Source: Solicoccozyma terricola
Taxonomy: Eukaryota > Basidiomycota > Tremellomycetes > Filobasidiales > Piskurozymaceae
NCBI GenBank assembly: GCA_001600875.1
Contig: BCLD01000010.1
Coordinates: 467,310 to 531,309, forward strand
DNA: 64,000 bases
Direction of reading: 5' to 3'
Positions 34,073 through 43,213 of the stretch are shown piece after piece. The position numbers and the translations under genes were made by a program. The notes beneath the pieces are model-generated. The model saw only the letters and a list, made by a program, of their open reading frames with translations, made no database searches and was not told where the DNA came from. The first letter of the stretch is position 1. Every line of letters starts with the position of its first letter.

Positions 34073-35646
34073 ATGTCCGTCTTGCCTGTCCATATCCTCG
34101 CATCGCCATCTCCTCACTCCATCCCACCACCACCACCACCACCACCACCACCACCACCATCACCAGCAGACTATCCCTCATCCAAATTAGACCAACTCGT
34201 AGCTTATTTCAGCGATGAATCCATTCTCCTCCCTTCGTCTCGAGCAGGTCAAATAGCAGGTGAAGAGGAGAAGACGGGATTGAGTGACGATGAGAAGATG
34301 TTTTTGGTGGGTTATGCTGATTTTCAGGCGTGTGTGATTTCGGACATTGACTGATCGATCGGTCGGTCGGGTGGTGGTACGGTACGTCACTCACAGTCCA
34401 AAGAAGGATTACTTCGTTTCCTAGTCGGTACGTAGCCTTTCATCCCCCCCCCCCCGTGCCTACCGGGTACGGCTAACACGAACTACCGAACGTCTCTCTC
34501 TCTCCGCTTCAGCTACCAAACTCGACGTCCCAGCTACCATCAAGCGTTTAGAACACTGTCTTTCTTGGAGACGTTCCGTTGGAATCGATGATCTTGATAC
34601 AATGGCTAAACAAGTGGAAGAGGAGGTGAGGTTTTGGGAAAAGGAGACGGGCGAGGGGGTTTTTTTTTTCGTTCTCGCTCGGCTTAAGAACAGCGTATGA
34701 TATGGATTCATTGACTTTCCCCCGTATGATAGAATAAATATACAGGTGGTCAATTCGTTCTAGGTTACTCCATGAATCAACAACCTGTAATCGTCATGGT
34801 TCCAGCGAGAAGGGATACACCACCTTCAGAGCTTGGTTTATTACATCTGGTGAGTTCCGCTACGTAGGTTTTTTCGTGGGAAATCGTGGGTGGTTTTTTT
34901 TACTGATACGATCGGTGGATTGTGGCGCATTGTATCCCGGTAGTTCTTCTTATTGGAACGAGCGATCGATTTGATGCCAGTACACGTCAGGTGTGTGTTT
35001 CCGTGCCATATAACCCCCCCCCCCCCCCCCCCCAACATCCCATCCCAAAGCTGAAATCCACTTCTACCTCCGACATCGCAGTAAAGTAACATTCTTAATT
35101 GATTTCGCTGGAAAGAGGAAATATAATACTCCATTAGGATTAGCGAAACAATGGGTTGACGTTTTACAGAGTTGTTATCCTGTGAGTTTTTATCGCGGTG
35201 ATGATATCGTCGATGGGACTTTTTCTTTTCCCAAGTGATTGACTTGAAAATCCTTGCTCCTCCTTCACCTTTAGGAACGACTCGGTCTAGGAATGATCAT
35301 CAACACACCATGGGCAATCTCTCTTTTCCTCAACGCAGTCATCTTATTCATGGATCCAATCACAAAAGCCAAACTTTCTCTAAACCCTACAAACGAGACA
35401 ATAGCAACTACCATCATCCCTAAAGATCACCTTTTACGAACGTACGGTGGTGATTTGGATGGGTTTGAAGCGGAAGATTGGAAGACAAGTGATGGGGAAT
35501 TACATGAGAGGTATTGGAATGATTTGTTGGAACAAACTAAGATGAGGAGGGAGTGTTACAAGTCGACGTGGAGAGAGATGGGTGGGAAAGTAGGGTTGGA
35601 GGAGATCAAGTGGAAAGAGGCGTGGATTGAACGACAGGCGAAATGA
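34073..35646 (+). CDS. CRAL-TRIO (Sec14-like) lipid-binding protein
   Basis: Cytosolic phosphatidylinositol/lipid-transfer type protein. The start at 34073 (MSVLPVHILASPSP) precedes a polyproline run of 12 residues encoded by CCA repeats. The CRAL-TRIO N-terminal part reads SKEGLLRFLVA, TKLDVPATIKRLEHCLSWRR and VGIDDLDTMAKQVEEE. The lipid-binding lobe follows: GYSMNQQPVIVMVPARRDT, VTFLIDFAGKR, GLAKQWVDVLQSCYPERLGLG, MIINTPWAISLFLNAVILFMD and DHLLRTYGGDLDGF. All are typical of Sec14 homologues. The C-terminus is charged. About seven introns; two contain C-tracts on the sense strand (near 34445-34456 and 35014-35032). Fungi have several Sec14 homologues, and which one this is cannot be said. 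Confidence 0.9.
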
Positions 35647-35803
35647 GGAGGGGGAGTTTGGAAGACGAGGAGGAGTAGATTGACAACATAGATGGGGGAG
35701 TTTGGCCGCTTCTATGCTGCGCGAGTACGTATAATACCTTCTTTGACGATCTATAGAATGCCCATCAGATATCTATCACCAGGTGGCGGAATGGCGGGGG
35801 GCA

Positions 35804-35828
35804 GTCACGTGATAAATGCGCACGTGAC
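35804..35828. promoter_or_regulatory. Pair of CACGTG E-boxes
   Basis: GTCACGTGAT at 35804-35813 and CACGTGAC at 35821-35828; the CACGTG cores are about 15 bp apart and about 140-160 bp upstream of the start at 35964. Paired palindromic sites suggest a real bHLH target promoter (inference). Confidence 0.45.
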
Positions 35829-35963
35829 ATTCACACCCTTCGATTCGTCATCAACCACAACCGAAATATTATTGACAGCCATCCATCCATACCATACCAT
35901 GCCATACGGTAATACATCCTCTGTCCACTACATCACACATTCCCCACCACGGGACACAATTCC

Positions 35964-36911
35964 ATGACACCTACTCACTCCAATCCAGTCATCAATCCCA
36001 ATTATCATCACAGACACATCCCATTCGGACCTGACCCACCCATTCCACTCCTTTCCCAGCGCTCTCTTCGTCTCGCTTTCAACATCTTGACCACCTCAGA
36101 AGCTATTTTCCTTCAACGCTTACCCGTCCTGTACCCTCGTATCGATAGAAAGAATATCGCAAATCATAATCTCGCATTCGAAGTCGTTGCTTTCCTAGCT
36201 GGATTGAAGAAATGCGTTGTTATTGGATGGGGAGATGGGACAAGTGAGGAAAGGATAGTAGGAGAGGAGTGGTTGAAGGATGTGTGGGAGGGTGCGTTGA
36301 GCAGGTTGAGGAGAGCGAGGAGTGTGGACGGGGACGGGGACGGGGACGCGGACGCGGACATGATTTCGTTGTTGGAGTTTATGGATGGCTGTGTGATACA
36401 TCGATTGGGGAATGTAGGTGCGGGAACAGCAGTATTCGAAGGGTATACAGCGATATATTACCCTCCTTCTGGACCCGCATTGAAGCGAATTTTAGATGTT
36501 GGAGCATTCCCCATCGAAACTCAGTTGAAGATTGATGATGATACCGAACAATTTGACGAATCATTATGGGCACACGTCTTTGATTACCCCACTGTCATGC
36601 CTGATGAAGACGCGTTTACACAGCGTATCGAACAAATGGTCACACTCGGTATAGTTTGGAGGGATAGTATCGGTATGGGAACTCAATATTATAGTCTCAA
36701 AACACCCTCGGATGAAAAACTATGCAGAGATCACTGGAGAAGATATCGAGATAGGTTAGGAGAAGCTTTGGACGGATTGGATATCGCTATTTCATGGGAT
36801 GGGAAGTGGGAGTTTGCCGTGGGTTGGAATAGGGATGGAGCTCCTACGCAAGAGGAATGGTGGTTGGAGATGTCAAGGTGGACAAGGGACGTACTTGGAG
36901 AGCCGACTTGA
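35964..36911 (+). CDS. Intronless hypothetical protein
   Basis: Uninterrupted 315-residue frame, unusual beside its intron-rich neighbours. No family recognised. It looks globular: NLAFEVVAFLAGLKKCVVIG, HRLGNVGAGTAVFEGYTAIY, FDESLWAHVFDYPTVMPDED and WEFAVGWNRDGAPTQEEWW. A short DGDGDADAD stretch comes from GACGGG repeats near 36335. No signal peptide or membrane helix is evident. The codon usage and the absence of internal stops over almost 1 kb support a real gene. It follows a promoter with two E-boxes. Function unknown. Confidence 0.75.
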   Translation: MTPTHSNPVINPNYHHRHIPFGPDPPIPLLSQRSLRLAFNILTTSEAIFLQRLPVLYPRIDRKNIANHNLAFEVVAFLAGLKKCVVIGWGDGTSEERIVGEEWLKDVWEGALSRLRRARSVDGDGDGDADADMISLLEFMDGCVIHRLGNVGAGTAVFEGYTAIYYPPSGPALKRILDVGAFPIETQLKIDDDTEQFDESLWAHVFDYPTVMPDEDAFTQRIEQMVTLGIVWRDSIGMGTQYYSLKTPSDEKLCRDHWRRYRDRLGEALDGLDIAISWDGKWEFAVGWNRDGAPTQEEWWLEMSRWTRDVLGEPT

Positions 36912-37408
36912 GAGTGGTGTTCGACACTGGATAGCGAGCAACTTGAAAAAGCGCGCGCAGTGGACCTCACGAGTCGCCTCTGAATCGAAACCAACATCCG
37001 TTCATCCCATAGGGCCAGGGATCTTCAACGACGGAATGACAGCGCACCGGGTTGACTGGCATCGTAGCAGCCTGGAAATGACCAGGGGGGGGGGGGGGCA
37101 TCCAACGCCAGGCATCGTCACGTGCCTACACCGTTGGAGAGGTCTGATGTCATCGACCCAAAACTGGTAGGTGACGGATACTCGGAAGCGAAGTACCACA
37201 GATCGAGATCGAACGCCGCAAAACCAATGTGAACTTCTAGCTGGATCCTCAAGCGTCATAATGAGATTTAGGTCATGCTTGTGTCGTTCAACCCGGAGGA
37301 CTATGACTAGTGATCGATCACTGTCAATAATCCTAAAACGTCAACCGGAGCAATAGTACCATCACCAACAACTCCCAACTTGAAACTAAGCCCAACCAGC
37401 ACCTCATC
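36912..37408. other. Intergenic with G14 and an E-box
   Basis: About 500 bp. G14 at 37085-37098 and a CACGTG at 37119-37124, about 290 bp upstream of the GFA-domain gene. No other feature seen. Confidence 0.5.
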
Positions 37409-38299
37409 ATGTCACGCGACGAACATCCCAAAGATCAATCTGAGCGATGCTCCAGACCACCTTATTCCCTCTCTAAAGAAAAGCAGAAGAACGGCTTCAA
37501 AGCGAAATACCGAGGTACTTGTTTTTGTGGAGGCGTAGAGCTGGAGATCGATCAGGATCCATTGCAGGCGATGTATTGCCATTGTTCGACTTGCAAGAAG
37601 CTGCATGGTGAGCCTGTGGAGTCGATGTGCGTTCGTAAGAGAGTCAATGGCTGAAAGGTGGGGGGGGGACGAAACGGTCGTCTTCAGGTGCCACGTATCA
37701 GTGGGCGGCAATCTTCCCGAAGGATGCGGTTCACTTTGTTAAAGGTGAAGATAACCTACATTTCTACTCTGCGAACAACAAGGAAATGCATTACTCTCTA
37801 CCGTGTAAGCTATCGTGTGGATCTGTGAGTTTTGCTGGCGGCCTGATAGGTTAAATTCTTGTGAAGCTCATTCACTGACGGTGTCTCCCTTTTTGTTCTG
37901 CAGTGCCAATCGCCCATCGCTGATGAAGGGAAGAATATGTTCCTTTTGATGCCAGGAATGATAGAGGGGATGGGCAAGGGAAAGTTGAAAGGGAATGGGC
38001 GTGAGTTTTCCGTACTATCCTCCTTGTAGCATTTGCCTTGCCCGACAATTGACCATAAACCCCCAATCACAGCTTTCAAGGGTCAATACCACATGTTCTA
38101 CGGCGATCGTGTAGAGGACGTCGATGATGGTCTGCCAAAGTATCTAGGAAAACAAGGCGATCGACCGGTCGATGCGAGAGGGAAGCGACTACCAGAGGAA
38201 CAGAATGCGAAGAAGAACAAGGATAGGGAGGAGGATGAGGAGGAGGAGAACAAGGAGGAGAAGGAGGAGAAGACTAGTAAGAAGCAGAAGAAGGAGTGA
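37409..38299 (+). CDS. GFA/CENP-V domain protein (glutathione-dependent formaldehyde-activating enzyme family)
   Basis: Zinc-binding Mss4-like fold. The first exon, after a polar N-terminus, gives YRGTCFCGGVELEID and MYCHCSTCKKLHG, which are the CxC and CxxC zinc clusters of the family. The second exon supplies TYQWAAIFPKDAVHFVKG, and the third CGSCQSPIADEGKNMFLLMP with the CxxC that completes the second site. The last exon ends with a highly charged tail of Lys and Glu (KEEKEEKTSKKQKKE). GFA proteins form S-hydroxymethylglutathione in some bacteria; most fungal members have unknown substrates. About three introns. It is in tandem with the esterase gene 220 bp downstream. Confidence 0.88.
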
Positions 38300-38522
38300 G
38301 AGGAATGTGGTGTGGATTGTCAACCAGTGTAAAAATGAACAGAGCAACTTCGGATGACATCGGCTTCGGATTAATTACGGTTGAAAAGACCTCCACCTGC
38401 TATTTTATGTATTTCAGGGCGAATTCAAAGGTCAGGCAGCACAGCACAGTTTGAGGTAAATCCAATTCCTGTCTCAACCGAGGACATCCCTTGAGCTTGC
38501 CAGCATCATCTCCATCACCATC

Positions 38523-39594
38523 ATGACAGCAGTCAGACCATACCCCCAGATCCTCTGTCTCGGCGACAGTATTACCCAGGGAGCATGGGCTCCTGGAGGT
38601 TGGTGCCAGCAGCTTGCCGCAGATGTAAGTGGGCACATCGGTTATCGACGAGATTCGAGGACGATTGTTTGACGTAGGGGAGTTCGCAGTACTCTCATGC
38701 GCTGGATATAGTGAATCGTGGTATGGGAGGATAGTGGGTGGTTGAAATTCGCCTCATTCGATCGACATAGCTGGACTCTGATACACGGCGTTTCTTTACT
38801 CGACTCGACAGTACCTCAAAACAGCTCCTCCGAAAGCTACAGGATGATATGCTCTTTCCAAGCTCACAGCCGGCAGAGGTCCGCCTGATCCTGATCGCCA
38901 TCGGGACGAATGATTCGTAGGCGAGCTTAGCAGACTGTATATTACATCGAGGCTGACGACAGATTTCTATCCAGCGTTCTACATGGCCTCCAATACGTGT
39001 GAGTCCTTTTGTGTGAGAAGAACCGAGAATACCACGCTCGCCGTTGACACTTCACACTCCACACTCTCCCCTTCTCGCCATTCTAGGCCAGTGGAGGACT
39101 ATCGAAGCAATCTCACGCAGATAATCGCTCTACTCCGCAAATCCTTCCCATCCGCCAAGTTACTTCTCCTCACGCCTACCATCTTCTCCAAATCTGCTTG
39201 GGAAGCGGAAATGATACGACGAGGTGAAGCGCCCGGAAAGAAAGATCGATCTAGTGAGAACCAGAAGGTGTTCGTGGATGCCTGTTTAGAAATCGGCTTG
39301 AAGGAGGGTGTGGTTTGCGTCGATCAGGATAAGGCGATGAAAGATGCATTGGAAGCGGGTGTGACAGTGGAAGAAGTGTTGAGTGATGGATTACATTTGA
39401 CGTCGAAGGGGTATTCGGTGAGTGAAAAGCGGAGGATGAAGGGGTGTGTTTGGACTTGGATGGCTCATTATACCATTGCGACAAAATAGATCCTTTACCC
39501 TCCTATCCGAGCTGCAATCGATGTGAATTTCCCGGAACTCATCCCTGATAAGACTCCTCGTGCGTTCGAAGAATGGCAGACATACAACATGTAG
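38523..39594 (+). CDS. IAH1: SGNH/GDSL esterase, isoamyl-acetate-hydrolysing type
   Basis: Soluble ester hydrolase. The start at 38523 gives the catalytic block I directly: YPQILCLGDSITQG (serine nucleophile), then WAPGGWCQQLAAD. Next exons give YSHALDIVNRGMGGY (block II glycine), LILIAIGTNDS (block III GTND asparagine) and VLHGLQYVPVEDYRSNLTQI. The long exon has LLLLTPTIFSKSAWE and ends with DGLHLTSKGYS (block V Asp and His). The final exon, ILYPPIRAAIDVNFPELIP, finishes in WQTYNM. The S-G-N-D-H set is complete and in yeast Iah1 order. Yeast Iah1 cleaves acetate esters such as isoamyl acetate; the same role is likely but not shown. About 260 residues, four or five introns. Confidence 0.9.
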
Positions 39595-39656
39595 TAAAGT
39601 AGAGACATGCATAGGATAGACTGTTAAGAACCTAGATGAGATACTAGACAATCGAC

Positions 39657-39724
39657 ATTCCCAAAGTCGCAGTTCCAAAGCGTCTCTCAAATCATGTCAT
39701 TGTGAAGCTGTCTGTGTTGACAAA
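39657..39724. repeat. Direct repeat copy A (about 68 bp)
   Basis: Begins attcccaaagtcgcagttc and ends gtgttgacaa. It closely matches copy B at 40661-40730 (shared attccca..gtcgcagttc..aaagc..tctc..tgtcattgt.aagct), with small indels. Same orientation, about 1 kb apart, flanking the retroelement remnant. Confidence 0.8.
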
Positions 39725-40089
39725 TTAGAAGAGTCGTTTGTGATCTGATCTATTGCAATTACATTTAGGATATTTACTGGTCATACTTGTCTTCCCCCCC
39801 TCATGCCTTCATGCTGGGCCAGCTCGATGTCGATCTGGTCATCATCACATTGAACATCCTTGTGGGACAAGACAAGGCCTTCATGATGGAGTTGAATGAT
39901 CATCCTCTCCACGGAACGACTTAACCTGTTCAGCTTGGCTGCAAGGATACAGGGACCATATCCTTGGGCGTGTTGGGTTTATATACAACTGCAAACTCAT
40001 TTCCACTTTGAGCGTGGAATCGTGGCCTTTTGCCGTAGTGGTAAGGGGTCCAGTTAATGAATGTTACTTTGCAGTTACATTCCTTACAG

Positions 40090-40259
40090 AATTCCACGCT
40101 CTGTACTGATGGAGGCCTTGATGGGTGCGGACGATGGTGGCGAGGTCCTTCACGAAAGCGTCGGTAGTACGTCGCTAAGCCCAGGAATTGTTGAATGTGT
40201 TTGGGTGTAGACGGCGTCGGATATTCCGCAACGGCACGAACAGCTTCCCTCGGTCCTTT
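40090..40259 (-). mobile_element. Ty3/gypsy-type retrotransposon reverse-transcriptase remnant (frameshifted)
   Basis: Minus-strand frame contains EYPTPSTPKHIQQFLGLATY followed by YRR, the conserved end of the Ty3/gypsy reverse transcriptase (P-x-P-x5-LQxFLGLxxYYRRF). Immediately after the arginines the family continuation (a phenylalanine followed by VKDLATIV) is found in a different frame, showing a frameshift. Stops follow. Only about 60 residues are recognisable; protease, RNase H and integrase parts are absent. This is an inactive fragment. Confidence 0.8.
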
Positions 40260-40439
40260 GGCGATAGAGCTAACGATGATCGTCCGTGTTCTCACCTCAC
40301 CTAGGCTGCTCCCATCGGAAATCTGTGAGGAAACGTCGGTCATTGCATAGGATATCGGAAAAGAAACTCCTCACAGCAGACAAAATCAATTGGAGTACAG
40401 TGAGTCTGACCGTTCATCAGATACAACATCGGCCTGACC

Positions 40440-40649
40440 ATGTCACTCTCTCAGTCCATGATCTTTCAAGGGAACGCTACCTTATGTTGCGATCGTTGCT
40501 ACCTTCACGATATCCCGCACTGTTCCATCAAACCGCCATGCTCAAACTGTGTGAGGGATCTTAAGAAGGATAGGTGCATCCCTCGACTCACTCCAGCTGA
40601 GATGATGGATCCTAATATTGCAAAGGGATACCTCTCATGGCCATGGTAG
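40440..40649 (+). pseudogene. Short cysteine-cluster open frame, possibly a gene fragment
   Basis: Between the direct repeats, a 69-residue plus-strand frame contains CDRCYLHDIPHC and PPCSNCVRDLKKDRC, spacing CX2CX7CX5CX2CX8C. That is close to, but not exactly, a Zn2Cys6 zinc cluster. No further domain follows and the stop is close. It may be a decayed piece of a regulator or a mobile-element zinc finger, or chance. Low confidence. Confidence 0.3.
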
Positions 40650-40660
40650 CTCTATCGGTG

Positions 40661-40730
40661 ATTCCCAAGTCGCAGTTCAAAAGCATCTCAATCATTTTTT
40701 TTTGTCATTGTAAAGCTTCTGCGTTACAAG
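40661..40730. repeat. Direct repeat copy B (about 70 bp)
   Basis: attcccaagtcgcagttc...; second copy of the repeat at 39657-39724, with a T-tract expansion and several substitutions. Confidence 0.8.
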
Positions 40731-40958
40731 ACCGGCACCTGAGAGTCGGATGGCAGAGTTTCCGATAAGGTGCAAACAAGCTGAATAAATTTCTCATCGA
40801 AGGCCACAAAAGACTCCGCCTTTGTGTCCGTGCCTGTTTCATTTAAAGACATAGCCGGTCCATTTGAGTCGTACACATAAGGTGGATGCGACGATTGCGG
40901 TAATGGTAGAGTTATCTCTGCCACCAGTCCCAGTCCCACTCCCGCCACCCTCCTCCCC

Positions 40959-40968
40959 GTCACGTGAC
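40959..40968. promoter_or_regulatory. GTCACGTGAC palindrome (E-box)
   Basis: Ten-base perfect palindrome, immediately followed by a further gtgacc, about 240 bp upstream of the glyoxalase start. It matches the Cbf1-type consensus. Inferred role. Confidence 0.45.
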
Positions 40969-41203
40969 GTGACCTCCACCCGCCACCCGCTGTTCCCACG
41001 GTGGTCGATTCACCGTCAACAGCCTCCACCTCCACCCACATCGCCCTCCGAAAGATATATATTTCCCATCCGCCATCTACATCCTCTCCATCCGCCATCT
41101 ACATCCTCTCATCATCATTTTCTACCCACTTTCCGCACTGCGACTCGCTCGTCCAACATCACTCGCTACACCTCTCACCAGATCGCTTCGAGTATCTGCA
41201 ATC

Positions 41204-41955
41204 ATGTCCACTCAACGAGATCCAGAGACAGCTTCGTATTCGGTGTGTTTCTTCAGGAAACCCCCCCCCCCCCCCCCCCCCCCGTTGGCTCATACCCAGA
41301 CTGACGAATCACCCTCCTCGACTCTTCTAGTTCAACCACACTATGCTCCGTGTCCGAGATCCTAAAGTCTCCATCGACTTCTATACTCGAATCCTTGGAA
41401 TGGAAAAGATCGATGAACACTCTGGTAGTGATTTCACGTTGTATTTCCTCGCTTATGATCATTCCAATGGGAAAGAAACTTTGCTCGAAAAGGCAGCGAA
41501 CAAGAGTAGACGGGAAGGTATATTGGAATTAACTTGGAATCATGGAACTGAAAAGGATGATAATTTTAAAGGGTATGCGAGTGGGAATGAAGAACTTGGG
41601 AGAGGGTTTGGTCATACCTGTATGTGAGTAACAGATGGTCCAGAGATGACTATCCCATCGCCCGCTCTCCACCCCCGACGTCGGATTACCAGTACCTGAT
41701 GTTGTCAACAACCGAATCAGCGCCGTCGATGACCTAGACAAGGCATGTAAGAGATTCTCTGATCTGGGTGTAAAATTCAAGAAGCGTCCGGAAGATGGTA
41801 AGATGCGGAACATTGCTTTCCTGTGAGTTGTTAGCGATTTTAAATAGGACAGGTTATTCCAGAGGGGTGGTCATGCTGATTATTGAGCTGATTAATTGTC
41901 GGTACGCAGTTACGACCCTGATGGGTACTGGGTGGAAGTGATTGCCAAGAAGTGA
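41204..41955 (+). CDS. GLO1: Lactoylglutathione lyase (glyoxalase I)
   Basis: Zinc/metal enzyme converting the methylglyoxal-glutathione hemithioacetal to S-lactoylglutathione. Exon 1 is [13 protein letters not shown]. After an intron with C23 comes [20 protein letters not shown] with the metal-site histidine (HTMLRV), and [11 protein letters not shown] with the glutamate ligand. The splice from tgtat to C gives [19 protein letters not shown] (second histidine), and the last exon [14 protein letters not shown] holds the final glutamate. The short single-domain version is about 160 residues. All four metal ligands (His, Glu, His, Glu) are present, so activity is expected. Confidence 0.94.
41260..41283. 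repeat. Poly-C in GLO1 intron
   Basis: About 23 C on the sense strand in the first intron, starting about 15 nt after the donor. Confidence 0.9.
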
Positions 41956-42246
41956 ACTGAGGCAGGTCAGTGTGGGATGGGCACAGAAACGAGAGCACGA
42001 AACCAATCTATGTAGCACGTCAAATGCGTCGTTTCGACCAAGAACCATGTCCACAAAGTAATCATGCAGTCCATCCTATTGATGCCATCATCGTTGACGT
42101 CATGCTCATGTGACGCGTTTGTTTAATGGGGCTCCAATACACACATTCCACCGCCACTCCATGCAACTGTAATTTACATGCAATCATCAAACCATCAACC
42201 CATCAACCCACGGACATCCGACATCCGACATCCTCTCATTCATTCC

Positions 42247-43153
42247 ATGTCGTCTCAACAACCATTCTATCTGCAGGATACTGACGATGCGCCAACGACG
42301 GAGATGGTGGTTGATGAGCACGGCTCAAAGGACCGATCGTCGCCTGAGCAGGTCCACGTAAGAAAAGTTCAAGTGGGAAAAGTCGATATCGATCCGAATA
42401 TCAGTACGTCGCCACCGCGGTATATGCTTGTAAAATTTTCTGATAGCAAGAGACGAATACAGACTACGAGACATTCAAGTCTTCTGGGCCAGGACTGGAT
42501 TCCTCGGCTACTATCGACGAACAAGGGACGATCAACGTCGTGCTGTATGTGTCACGTCATCCAATCCACCCGTCCAGCCAGACCGGGATTACACCCCTTC
42601 CTGCCCGCTCACCTTGCCTTTCTATTTCTCCACACAGCAATCTTAAAAAAGCCCTCGGTGATCTACCCGATGATTACGCTCGTCCCGTCAAAGAATATGA
42701 GATCGATCCAGCGAGGCCGTTGGTGTGTCCGCCTTTGAATATCGTGATCTTCATCGTTGGTTCCAGAGGTGAGTTCGAACGAGTTGCTCGCTATGATGTG
42801 TAGGGTGATGCTCACTCTTCAAACATTCTGACAGGCGATGTAAGTCTCACCTCTGACACGGTAGTAAAGACTCAAAATTGACCTTGTCAATTCAGGTCCA
42901 ACCCTACCTATCCCTTGCTCTCCATTTCATAAAAACCGCTTCCCACAGAGTCCGCATCGCAACACACAACGACTTTGAGTCCTTTGTTCTCGAGCATGCT
43001 GCGAGTCTAAAAGGCCAGAAAGGAATCCAAGGAGAGCCTCTGGATGGACAGTTGGAATTTTTCGGTATTGGAGGGAGTCCAAGGGAGTTGATGGCGTACA
43101 TGGTCAAAAGTTTGTGGGGCTTTTTCCATTGGAACTGACATTATTGTTGACGG

Positions 43154-43213
<60 letters not shown>

